A DNA stretch of 64,000 nt, taken from contig NZ_UPSE01000493.1 in the NCBI RefSeq assembly GCF_900573885.1, positions 710,181 to 774,180 on the forward strand. Reading direction: 5' to 3'. The notes under the pieces are model-generated. The model saw nothing but the letters and a program-made list of their open reading frames with translations. It ran no database searches and was not told the origin of the DNA. Source of the stretch: Pseudomonas viridiflava (GTDB lineage: Bacteria; Pseudomonadota; Gammaproteobacteria; Pseudomonadales; Pseudomonadaceae). The position numbers and the translations under genes were made by a program. Positions 33,389 to 41,638 of the stretch are shown here, in pieces; positions within the stretch are counted from its first letter, which is position 1; each line of letters opens with the position of its first letter.

Positions 33389-33936
33389 GAGCGGCTCCTT
33401 GGCGGATGTACGCAAGCATAGACCGGACGTCACAGGGGAAGTGCAGGTGGCTGTGTTTCGGGGAATGTGCGGATTTAGCAATGTTCTATTGAACGCGCCT
33501 CAAAAGGAGATTTATTAATGACACGAAAGTAAGCGTGCTTAATAAATTCGTCTTCTTTATCGAACCAATGGCTCGGTCCCGTCGGTTCCCTATAAAAAAT
33601 CGAGCGTCAGTGAATCTGCACTTATTTACAGAAATGTCTGGCGTATTTTTTCTTTGAGTCTTAGGTCTGCGCTTTGCTTTCACCGTCTGCGGAGAAGCCT
33701 TCCGTCTCCTTTTTTAGACAAATTCCCATATAAGTCGCGCGTGGTGGGCATGTTCCTTAAGCGCTCCGTAGGAATTCGGCGACCGAACATATAGACGCGG
33801 CAGGGCCTTACCTTTTCTCCCAATCTCTGCAACCTTAAATATCGTAAACGTCCGCAATGAATTAAGGGTGTATATGAAACCACGATGCTCAATAACAGTT
33901 TTTACAGCCAGCCTTCTAAGAAAGTGAGCTTGGTCT
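33389..33936. other. AT-rich intergenic region before the RTX locus
   Basis: About 550 bases without a convincing gene, and visibly richer in A+T than the neighbouring genes. A strong Shine-Dalgarno (AAAAGGAG, 33502-33509) precedes an ATG at 33518 that opens only four codons before TAA. A shifted frame from there continues for about 45 codons without a start. This may be a leader or the decayed beginning of a gene. No transposase remnant was recognised. Confidence 0.45.
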
Positions 33937-34629
33937 ATGAAACTTGACCTCAATGCGCCTCTCCCCTCAGCTGTCATGGTTGTTCTTATATCGCTGGTAT
34001 TGGGGTGGGTTTTGTACTGGCCAATGCCACAAGGAAAGCCAATGCGAAACATTGAGAAAGAACTCGTTCGCATAGAACTGTCGGGCGTGAACTTCGATAT
34101 ACCCATTAATTACATGTATGGTGAGGCGATTGAAAAATATAATCGTTGGCCGGAGCCTAAAAAGGAACGCGTAAAACGAAGGTCGATTTCAATCAGTGTA
34201 TTGCTACCAGACCTTCGTCCTTATTACGCTGAGGACGATGCGAAATGGAGGGTGCTAGGTCATGGGGATCGGGTCGAAGTAAGCTTTGCGAGTTGGCCTG
34301 AAACCATAGGCTGGCATAAAACGTTTGTTGAACTGACTAAGGACGAAATAAATGCAGGCACCACTGCGATCAAGACAGAAATATATGGACTAACGCGTTT
34401 TGAAGACACAACTGGTCGTTCGACTTATTTACCTCAAAACAAAGACCGAAAACTTATTATTAGCTGTGTTGCGGCGAAGGGTCTCAAATCCCCTAGCTGC
34501 AGAGCAAAATCAAATTTTAGCGATACTATAACTTTGGAATATTATTTCGGTCTGGATCACCTTCAGTATTGGGACGAAATAGATAGGGGCTTGATACGTT
34601 TGTTCACCAGTTTTTCCCAAAAAACCTAG
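33937..34629 (+). CDS. Single-pass membrane protein of unknown function, upstream of the RTX gene
   Basis: I do not recognise this 230-residue protein. A hydrophobic anchor spans about residues 9-31 (SAVMVVLISLVLGWVLYWPM), with the rest likely periplasmic: a basic stretch (KKERVKRRSISISVLLPDL) and several beta-rich segments, e.g. TITLEYYFGLDHLQYWDE. Two cysteines near its C-terminal third (SCVAAKGLKSPSC) could form a disulfide. Codon use is AT-rich, unlike its flanks but like the first part of the RTX gene, which starts only 26 bases later. This pairing suggests an accessory or immunity role for the RTX protein, an inference without direct support. Confidence 0.8.
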   Translation: MKLDLNAPLPSAVMVVLISLVLGWVLYWPMPQGKPMRNIEKELVRIELSGVNFDIPINYMYGEAIEKYNRWPEPKKERVKRRSISISVLLPDLRPYYAEDDAKWRVLGHGDRVEVSFASWPETIGWHKTFVELTKDEINAGTTAIKTEIYGLTRFEDTTGRSTYLPQNKDRKLIISCVAAKGLKSPSCRAKSNFSDTITLEYYFGLDHLQYWDEIDRGLIRLFTSFSQKT

Positions 34630-34655
34630 CGTATTTACATTGATAGGTGGATTTT

Positions 34656-37600
34656 ATGGCTCTCAGTATCACTAAAGAACAATATGAAGTAGCTAAGCGC
34701 TTTGCCGATCAGGGTGATTACGCTGGTGGTTGGGACTATCTGTCGGCTATCGGAGATAAATATGCTGATGATGCTAAGGTTGTAACTTCAAGCGACACGA
34801 GCAGTTTAAATAATTTAGCTTTTCAAACCCTCGTCATGAAGCATTGGGAAAACACTGCGGGACCAGACGCGCACGCCGAATATTTTTCTGCCGTCGCGGC
34901 TCTGCATTTCACACAGTACGTTGATAAAATAAAGTCAAATAATTTTTGGCTTCCTAACTCTGAGGAGATTGAAAAAAGTTATCGCGATGCCGTCGGATAT
35001 TTTGGGTTGCCTTTCACAACGGCATTCGATGGGGTTTACACAAGAAGTGCGGGCGATCTGGCAGACCTCGCCTGGCCTGGTCCCAAATCTGCGGGCTGGG
35101 ATTGGAGTGATTGGCTCGGTATGGAAGATGAGAGGCAAGTTCAGTCCTCTGTTTTCGATGATATTGATCCTGCTATTGCTCGAGACATTCTTTATCGTGA
35201 TGTTGTAGCTGTATCCAGCGTTATATTGGATAAAGCACCTTATTACTATGGGGCGCCGTTAGTCGCAGACTTGCTCATGCTTGATTATCAGGTCAGGAAA
35301 ACTTTTAACGCTGCCACGCAAGGTGTTAGTGATTTCTACAATCGTTTTTCAAATTGGACCTCAAAACTCCTGACCTCCGACGGCGACGTGACGCCGACAT
35401 TTAACTTCAACCTTGATGCATCCGGCCTGCGCTACACCCCCATAGGCGCCTTCTACGATTCCCGCTCCCTGGCCACCGATACCGCCACCTCCATCGCGGA
35501 TAAAACCCAGGCTCTTTTCGACAGCAACGGACGCGGCCTCACCGCAGCCCAGCTCCTGTCGCGCGACACCAACAACGACGGTCAACTCTCCGCCAACGAA
35601 CTCAACGGCCTGACTTCCTGGGCCGACACAAACGAAAACGGCCAGGTCGACTCAGATGAAATAAAAACCCTCGCGCAGCGCGGTGTGGTGAATATTCGTG
35701 CGTCGGATTATGAGTTTTTTACTCAGGGCAACAATCAGTTCGGTGGCACGGCTGCGCCGCCAATTCGTCCGTCTGAAACGGCGAATGTGCCTGAGTATTC
35801 ATTTGCATTTCGCCTAAACGCTCCTGCCAGTAATTTTGCCGCGCTGCGTACCTCGGACGAGTGGTTTGCGACGGTCGACGGTGTGGTGTTCTGGCGTGCC
35901 GATCAGGTGAAGGTCAATTACAACAACCAGAACTATCTGATCGGCACCGATGGCGATGACTCATTCAATGCGCAGTACTACGCGTCCAGTTCCCGCTATT
36001 TCAATATCAATTTGCTGACCCATTTCCTCGGCGGCGCAGGTAACGACAGCGTCGGCGGCAGTGAGCGTAACGACACGATTTGGGGCGGTACGGGTAACGA
36101 TAGTTTGTGGGGGTATGGGGGGAACGACAGCCTTTATGGAGAGGAGGGCAACGATCAGCTTTCGGGCGATGACGGTGATGATTATCTCGATGGCGGCGTG
36201 GGTAACGATTCGCTGTTTGGGGGCGCCGGCGCGGATGTGTTGGTGGGTGGCGATGGCACTGACTATCTGTACGGTGAGAGCGGCAATGATCTGCTCTACG
36301 GCCTATGGGACGCTGACGTGCTGGTCGGCGGGGCGGGTGATGATTTTCTCGATGGTGGTTCCGAGGACGATCAGCTTTATGGCCAGGCGGGCGCGGATAC
36401 GTTGTTCGGCGGTGACGGTGCAGATCAGCTGCAAGGCGGCGATGGCAATGATTTGCTGCTGGGCGAAGCCGGCAACGACCGGCTGTTCGGACAAACCGGT
36501 GACGACACCCTGTGGGGCGGTGCCGGCGACGATCTGCTGGTGGGTTTTACGGCCAGCAATGAAACCAAGCAGACCCTGCTGTTCGGTGAGACGGATAACG
36601 ACACGCTGTATGGCGGCGCTGGTAACGACAGCCTGTACGGCGGTCTGGGCGACGATGTGCTGGATGGCGGTGATCATGATGATTTTCTCGTCGGTGACGA
36701 AGGCAATGACCGCTTGTTTGGTGGCGCCGGTGCCGACGAGTTGCAGGGCAATGCGGGTGATGACCTGCTGATGGGCGAAGCGGGAAATGATCGCCTGTTT
36801 GGTTACGTCGGGAACGATGTGCTGTGGGGCGGTGATGGCGATGATGTGCTCGTGGGTTTTTCGCCGACCAATGATGCGAAGCAGAGTCTGAGCGCCGGCG
36901 AAACCGATGACGACATCCTCTACGGCGGCAATGGCAACGATTACGCCCTCGGCGGTCTGGGCAACGACACCCTGTACGGCGAGGCCGGCAACGATGACCT
37001 GGAAGGCGGCGCTGGCAATGATTTCCTGTACGGCGGCGACGGTATGGATCGCCTCTTCGGCCAGGTCGGCAACGATGTGCTGTATGGCGGCGATGGCGAC
37101 GACCTTCTTATGGGTTTCACCGCAAGCAATGAAGCCAAACAAACCCTGAACAGCGGCGAAACGGATAACGACTGGCTGTATGGCGGTGCTGGTAGTGATC
37201 GCCTGGTAGGCGGGCTGGGCAATGACTACCTCGACGGCGGTGCTGGCGCCGACGAGATGGAGGGCGGCCAGGGCGATGACACCTATGTGGTCAACAGCGT
37301 CAACGACTCCATTCTGGAATTCAAAGGCCAAGGCTACGACCGGGTGATCAGCAGCACCACGTACCTGCTCAACGCCAATATCGAAGAGCTGCGCCTGCTT
37401 GAAGGTTTGGATATTCATGGCACCGGCAACGCGCTCGATAACCTGCTGATCGGCAACAGCCGCGACAACATTCTCGATGGCGTGACCGGCGCGGATCGCA
37501 TGATTGGTGGCGCGGGCAACGACACCTATTTTGTCGATAACCTCGGCGACCAGACCGTCGAGCTGGCGAACGAAGGCATCGACACCGTGCAGGCCAGCAT

Positions 37601-38813
37601 CAGCCACACGCTGGCAGACAACGTTGAAAACGTGATTTTGCTGGACTTCTCCAAAGCCGAGCGCGGCACTATCGACGGGCAGGCCAGCCTTGTCTACGGC
37701 TACCCAAAAGCCAACGAGCTCGACTATATGCAAGGCGACGCAGAGCCCACGTTCCGTGGTACCTGCGCCTTGACCTCGATTGCCAACCTGCTCAGTCAGG
37801 CGGACCGCCCCACCACCGAGGGCGAAGTACTGCGTGTGGCCATCGATAACAACTGGGCGGTGCAAGACCCGGAATTGCCGGCCTACCAACGTGGCGGCTC
37901 CAACTATGTTCAGCAGCAGGCGATTCTGAACAGCTATGGCATCCGCAATGACTTGATCGTGGGCTACAACGAAGCCGGCACGGCCAACCTGTTGCGCAGC
38001 GGGCGCGGCGTGCTGCAAGCGGTGAATGCCGGTGCGCTGTGGGACGACCCGGCCTACAACGACAACGGCGCGATCAACCATATGGTCACGCTCACCGGAG
38101 TGGCGTACAGCGAAACCACTGGCGAGTTGCTGGGCTTTTACATCGCCGATTCGGGCCGTGAAAAAGTCAGCGACATGACCCGCTTCGTCGGCCTGGAGCA
38201 GTTCCGGCGGGCGGCCAATGTCGCCGGTGGCTACGCGATTTACACCCTCGAACCGCTGAAGCTGTGGGATGAGGACATCAACGCGACGGGCAACGCTCAG
38301 GACAATCTGCTGGTCGGAAACCGGGGCGACAACCTGCTCAGCGGCGGTGCTGGCAACGACACTCTGGAAGGCCAGGGCGGCCACGATGTGCTCGACGGCG
38401 GGCTGGGCGCTGACACGTTTTCAGGCGGTGCGGGTGGGGACACGTACATCTTCGGAAGCGGTTATGGGCACGACACCATTATCGAAAACGACACCAACGT
38501 CAGCAGCCTTGACCGGGTGCAGTTTCTGGACGAAATCGGTCTGGATCAGCTCTGGTTCAAGCGTTACGCCAATAACCTCGACGTCACGATTCTGGGCAGC
38601 AGTGACAAACTCACCATTCGTGATTGGTATGTCGACGAAAGCCGGCAGGTCGAGGCGTTTTACACCGCTGATGGCGATGCGCTGATCGCGGCGAAGGTCA
38701 ACCGCTTGGTGGAGGCCATGGCCGCGTTTGCACCGCCCAGTTCGGCCAGCAGCAATTTGCCGCCTAATTATCAGGCGGCATTGGAGCCGGTGTTGGCAGC
38801 GAGTTGGGGTTAA
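34656..38813 (+). CDS. Large RTX protein with EF-hand pair and embedded cysteine-peptidase-like domain
   Basis: The 1385-residue protein is a mosaic. Residues 1-240: an unrecognised AT-rich domain beginning MALSITKEQYEVAKRFAD. About 304-340: two EF-hand loops (DTNNDGQLSANE, DTNENGQVDSDE). About 458-875: RTX nonapeptides (GGxGxDxLx) with three spacer modules. About 875-1010: RTX-linked beta modules (DTYVVNSVND, DTYFVDNLGDQ). About 1030-1190: a domain with FRGTCALTSIANLL (Cys1037), INHMVTLTG (His1142) and FYIADSG (Asp1165), the layout of papain/C39-like peptidases. About 1210-1265: more RTX, then a haemolysin-related region (LTIRDWYVDE) and a hydrophobic tail LVEAMAAF, as in type I secretion substrates. 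It is likely exported by a type I system encoded elsewhere and folds on Ca2+. Target and activity are unknown. The AGGTGG site 5 bases before the ATG sets the start. Confidence 0.85.
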   Translation: MALSITKEQYEVAKRFADQGDYAGGWDYLSAIGDKYADDAKVVTSSDTSSLNNLAFQTLVMKHWENTAGPDAHAEYFSAVAALHFTQYVDKIKSNNFWLPNSEEIEKSYRDAVGYFGLPFTTAFDGVYTRSAGDLADLAWPGPKSAGWDWSDWLGMEDERQVQSSVFDDIDPAIARDILYRDVVAVSSVILDKAPYYYGAPLVADLLMLDYQVRKTFNAATQGVSDFYNRFSNWTSKLLTSDGDVTPTFNFNLDASGLRYTPIGAFYDSRSLATDTATSIADKTQALFDSNGRGLTAAQLLSRDTNNDGQLSANELNGLTSWADTNENGQVDSDEIKTLAQRGVVNIRASDYEFFTQGNNQFGGTAAPPIRPSETANVPEYSFAFRLNAPASNFAALRTSDEWFATVDGVVFWRADQVKVNYNNQNYLIGTDGDDSFNAQYYASSSRYFNINLLTHFLGGAGNDSVGGSERNDTIWGGTGNDSLWGYGGNDSLYGEEGNDQLSGDDGDDYLDGGVGNDSLFGGAGADVLVGGDGTDYLYGESGNDLLYGLWDADVLVGGAGDDFLDGGSEDDQLYGQAGADTLFGGDGADQLQGGDGNDLLLGEAGNDRLFGQTGDDTLWGGAGDDLLVGFTASNETKQTLLFGETDNDTLYGGAGNDSLYGGLGDDVLDGGDHDDFLVGDEGNDRLFGGAGADELQGNAGDDLLMGEAGNDRLFGYVGNDVLWGGDGDDVLVGFSPTNDAKQSLSAGETDDDILYGGNGNDYALGGLGNDTLYGEAGNDDLEGGAGNDFLYGGDGMDRLFGQVGNDVLYGGDGDDLLMGFTASNEAKQTLNSGETDNDWLYGGAGSDRLVGGLGNDYLDGGAGADEMEGGQGDDTYVVNSVNDSILEFKGQGYDRVISSTTYLLNANIEELRLLEGLDIHGTGNALDNLLIGNSRDNILDGVTGADRMIGGAGNDTYFVDNLGDQTVELANEGIDTVQASISHTLADNVENVILLDFSKAERGTIDGQASLVYGYPKANELDYMQGDAEPTFRGTCALTSIANLLSQADRPTTEGEVLRVAIDNNWAVQDPELPAYQRGGSNYVQQQAILNSYGIRNDLIVGYNEAGTANLLRSGRGVLQAVNAGALWDDPAYNDNGAINHMVTLTGVAYSETTGELLGFYIADSGREKVSDMTRFVGLEQFRRAANVAGGYAIYTLEPLKLWDEDINATGNAQDNLLVGNRGDNLLSGGAGNDTLEGQGGHDVLDGGLGADTFSGGAGGDTYIFGSGYGHDTIIENDTNVSSLDRVQFLDEIGLDQLWFKRYANNLDVTILGSSDKLTIRDWYVDESRQVEAFYTADGDALIAAKVNRLVEAMAAFAPPSSASSNLPPNYQAALEPVLAASWG
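36027..37281 (+). repeat. RTX nonapeptide-coding repeat array inside the RTX gene
   Basis: A run of 27-base units coding for GGxGNDxLx variants. It is interrupted three times by a related insert, GF(T/S)xxN(E/D)xKQ(T/S)L..GETDxD, starting at 36543, 36855 and 37113. The first two are 312 bases apart and the next two 258, a difference of exactly two 27-base units, so the supermodule was probably copied as a block with later gain or loss of nonapeptides. Confidence 0.85.
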
Positions 38814-38876
38814 AACCGCTTCGGCAGGCGCCGTTGGACGGAATTGCGATTGCCGCGTTCAACCGTCCAGCGGCCG

Positions 38877-38961
38877 CTGTAGGAGCGACCTGGTCGCGAA
38901 CCCTGTAAACGACAATCGCGAAACGTCTTTTGCAGGGTTCGCCAGCAAGCTGGCTCCTACA
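38877..38961. repeat. REPIN after the RTX gene
   Basis: CTGTAGGAGCGACCTGGTCGCGAACCCTGTAAAC faces TGCAGGGTTCGCCAGCAAGCTGGCTCCTAC. The two REP arms are of slightly different subtype (GACCTGGTC and CCAGCAAGCTGG). Confidence 0.8.
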
Positions 38962-39101
38962 AAGCGGCTCTGAGAAAGCAAATGTCTATTGCCTGGTCGG
39001 CTGCCCAAGGGGCTCCAGGACGTAGGCGGGATTTGGTGCTCTGCGCTTTTAGGAGATCGCGGCATGCTTGCTGTTTCACCGTGACGTCGTGCACGCAGGT
39101 T

Positions 39102-40130
39102 TCAGCCGCGGCGTTTTTGCCAGCGGCGGAATATCGGTTCGGCCAGAAACAACACCAGCAGCAACCGCATCACCTGCATGGCCGTTACCAGCGGCACCGA
39201 CAGTTGCAGGGTTTCGGCGGTCAGGCTCATTTCGGCGATGCCGCCGGGCATCATGCCCAGGGTGAGGGAGCGGATATCCAGGTGCGTGAGCCAGCCCAGG
39301 CCAAGGGCGCAGAGGGCGGCGAAGCCGATCATCAGCGCGGTGCCCAGCAGGGTGCGAGCGAGGAATGAAGGCGCGCGACGAAAGAAGGCGCGGTCGAAGT
39401 GACAGCCCAGGCCGCTGCCGATCAGCAGTTGGCCGACCTGGCTGGCGCCCGGCGGCAGGCCGAGGTTGAGGTCGAACAGCATGCTCGCACCGGCGCTGAT
39501 TAACAGTGGCCCGAACAGCCACGGGTTGGGTTGCTTGAGCTTTTGCCAGAGCCAGGCGACCAGACCGCCCAGCGGCACCAGCAGCGCGAGCCACAGCCAG
39601 TTGACCTGGCCGCCATGGCTCAGTGCCGGGCCGTCGCCCATAAAGAATTTGAAGGTGGCCGGCACGCACAGCACCACGGCAACCACGCGCAAGCTTTGCC
39701 CCGCCGCCACGCGACTGCTGACCGCGCCGTTGCGCAGGCCCAGGTTGACCATTTCGCCGGAACCGCCGGGCATGCTGGAGAAAAATGCGGTGGCGCGGTC
39801 TTCGCCAGTGCGGCGCAACAGCCACACGGCGATGCCGCTGGAGAGGGTGGTGATGAGCGCGCCGAACAGAATCAGCCAGAAGTGCGCGGCGACCTGTTCG
39901 ATCACGGCAGAGGAAAAGTGCAAACCGATGCCAATGCCGATAATCCATTGGCCGGTTTTGCGGCCGCCCGGCAGATCACGAATCTGCCAGGGCGTGGTGC
40001 AACGAAACAGGATGACCGCCACCAGTGCGCCGATCATCCAGGGCAGCGGCCAGTGCGCCAGGCTGGCCAGGGCGCCACCCATGGCGCCCACCAGCGGAGT
40101 AGGCCACCAGTGCCGCCAGTTCTCAGGCAT
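39102..40130 (-). CDS. AbrB-family membrane protein (ammonia monooxygenase-like), coupled to tctA
   Basis: The 342-residue protein is a polytopic membrane protein of the AbrB/'ammonia monooxygenase' duplication family, with about ten hydrophobic segments and two internal repeats: GSGEMVNLGLRNG in the first half and MMPGGIAEMSLTAETLQ in the second, each with the (G/P)GGxxEM motif. In E. coli, AbrB was named for a presumed regulator of aidB. Its ATG overlaps the end of tctA by 8 bases, so it is translated with the tricarboxylate transporter and could form part of carboxylate handling. It lies beside ung as in PAO1 PA0750-PA0751 (recalled). Confidence 0.85.
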   Translation of the reverse strand: MPENWRHWWPTPLVGAMGGALASLAHWPLPWMIGALVAVILFRCTTPWQIRDLPGGRKTGQWIIGIGIGLHFSSAVIEQVAAHFWLILFGALITTLSSGIAVWLLRRTGEDRATAFFSSMPGGSGEMVNLGLRNGAVSSRVAAGQSLRVVAVVLCVPATFKFFMGDGPALSHGGQVNWLWLALLVPLGGLVAWLWQKLKQPNPWLFGPLLISAGASMLFDLNLGLPPGASQVGQLLIGSGLGCHFDRAFFRRAPSFLARTLLGTALMIGFAALCALGLGWLTHLDIRSLTLGMMPGGIAEMSLTAETLQLSVPLVTAMQVMRLLLVLFLAEPIFRRWQKRRG

Positions 40131-41637
40131 TCGCCACCTCGCGGCGCTGTTTGGCACGACGACGCCAGATACGCACGATCGGCAGCGCCAGCATCACCAC
40201 CACCAGCACCCAGACGCCCATGGTGATCGGGCTGCCCCACAGAATGCCCAGTTCGCCATTGGAGATCGACAGTGCACGGCGCAGGTTCTGTTCCATCAGG
40301 CCGCCGAGAATAAAGCCCAGCAACAACGGCGACAGCGGGAAGTCGAGCTTGCGCAGCACGTAGCCGAAGATGCCGATGATCACCATCAGGAACAGGTCGA
40401 AGGTGGTGGCATGCACGGCATACACGCCGATGGAGGTGATGATGGCGATCACCGGCACCAGTACCCAGTTCGGCACGTTGAGGATGCGGGTGAACAGACG
40501 GATCATCGGAATGTTGAGGATCACCAGCATGAAGTTGGCAATAAACAACGAGGCGATCAGGCCCCAGACGATGTCCGGTTGTTCCTGAAACAGCATCGGG
40601 CCGGGGGTGATGTTGTACAGCGTCAGCGCGCCGATCATCACGGCCGTGGTGCCGGAGCCCGGAACGCCGAGGGTCAGCATCGGCACCATGGCACCGCAGG
40701 CGGCAGCGCCAATTGCAGTTTCCGGAGCGGCCAGGCCGCGCATGTCGCCTTTGCCGAAATTGCCTTTCTCGCCGGCAATTTTCTTTTCGGTCATGTAGGC
40801 AACGGCGCTGGCCAGCGTGGCGCCGGCACCCGGCAATACGCCGAGAACAAAACCCATCAGCCCGCAGCGAACGTTGACCACGAACACCGAGGCCGCTTCC
40901 TTGACGTTGAACAGCATGCGACCAGTGGCTTTCACGGCGACGTGGCCGTGGTGGGTTTTTTCCAGCAGTAGCAGCATTTCGCTGACCGAGAACAGCCCGA
41001 GCACCAACACCACAAACTGAATGCCGTCGGCGACATGGATGCTGTCGAAGGTGAAGCGGTACACGCCGCTATTGGCGTCGATGCCGATGGTGGACAGGAA
41101 CAGGCCGAGCAGGGCGGCAATAAAGGTTTTCATCGGCTTGTCGCCGGCCATGCCGCCGAGGGCGACGATGGCGAACACCATCAGCACAAAGTACTCCGCC
41201 GGGCCGAAGGCTATCGCCCACTTCGCCAGCAGCGGCGCAAACAGCACCATGCCGCAAATGGCGATAAACGCGCCGATGAACGAACTCCAGGCCGACAGCG
41301 AAAGGGCCACGCCAGCCATGCCCTGACGCGCCATCGGGTAGCCGTCGAGGGTGGTCATTACGGTGGAGGCTTCGCCCGGAATGTTCAGCAGAATCGAGCT
41401 GATGCGCCCGCCGTATTCGCAGCCCAGGTACACGGCTGCAAGCAGAATCAGCGCCGATTCAGGCGGCAGGCCAAGGGCGAAGGCCACTGGAATGAGCAGT
41501 GCCACGCCATTGATTGGCCCCAGGCCCGGCAGCAGGCCGACGACGGTGCCGATCAGCGTGCCGATCAGGGCGGTAATCAGGTTGTAAGGGGTGAGGGCAA
41601 CGCCGAAGCCCTGGCCCAGATAGCCGAGTGTGTCCAT
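40123..41637 (-). CDS. tctA: Tripartite tricarboxylate transporter, large permease TctA
   Basis: The 504-residue protein is the TctA permease with about twelve hydrophobic segments. The family motif GLLPGLGPINGVALLIPVAF lies near residue 36 and a repeat of it, LGVLPGAGATLASAVAYMTE, near 260; LTLGVPGSGTTAVMIGALT is near 308. It transports tricarboxylates with cations together with TctB and the periplasmic TctC. It is separated from tctB by 1 base and overlaps the AbrB-like gene. Confidence 0.95.
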   Translation of the reverse strand: MDTLGYLGQGFGVALTPYNLITALIGTLIGTVVGLLPGLGPINGVALLIPVAFALGLPPESALILLAAVYLGCEYGGRISSILLNIPGEASTVMTTLDGYPMARQGMAGVALSLSAWSSFIGAFIAICGMVLFAPLLAKWAIAFGPAEYFVLMVFAIVALGGMAGDKPMKTFIAALLGLFLSTIGIDANSGVYRFTFDSIHVADGIQFVVLVLGLFSVSEMLLLLEKTHHGHVAVKATGRMLFNVKEAASVFVVNVRCGLMGFVLGVLPGAGATLASAVAYMTEKKIAGEKGNFGKGDMRGLAAPETAIGAAACGAMVPMLTLGVPGSGTTAVMIGALTLYNITPGPMLFQEQPDIVWGLIASLFIANFMLVILNIPMIRLFTRILNVPNWVLVPVIAIITSIGVYAVHATTFDLFLMVIIGIFGYVLRKLDFPLSPLLLGFILGGLMEQNLRRALSISNGELGILWGSPITMGVWVLVVVMLALPIVRIWRRRAKQRREVANA

Positions 41638-41638
41638 G

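Noticed and set aside
33714..34106. Minus-strand open frame of 130 codons antisense to the start of the membrane-protein gene
   Set aside because: Its C-terminal half reads somewhat like protein, but it overlaps the better supported plus-strand gene, has no good ribosome-binding site and no recognised family.
34656..35390. Lipase, phospholipase or adhesin domain in the RTX N-terminus
   Set aside because: No GXSXG, no Ig-like repeats and no other catalytic motif could be identified in residues 1-240.
36303..38384. 693-codon open frame on the minus strand opposite the RTX gene
   Set aside because: It is a reverse-strand shadow of the GC-rich, glycine/aspartate repeat region. The composition is odd (Val, Ala, Ile repeats) and matches no gene type.
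33389..38813. Mobile element or prophage carrying the RTX locus
   Set aside because: The region is AT-rich and looks foreign in part, but no integrase, transposase, direct repeat or tRNA target was seen at its edges.
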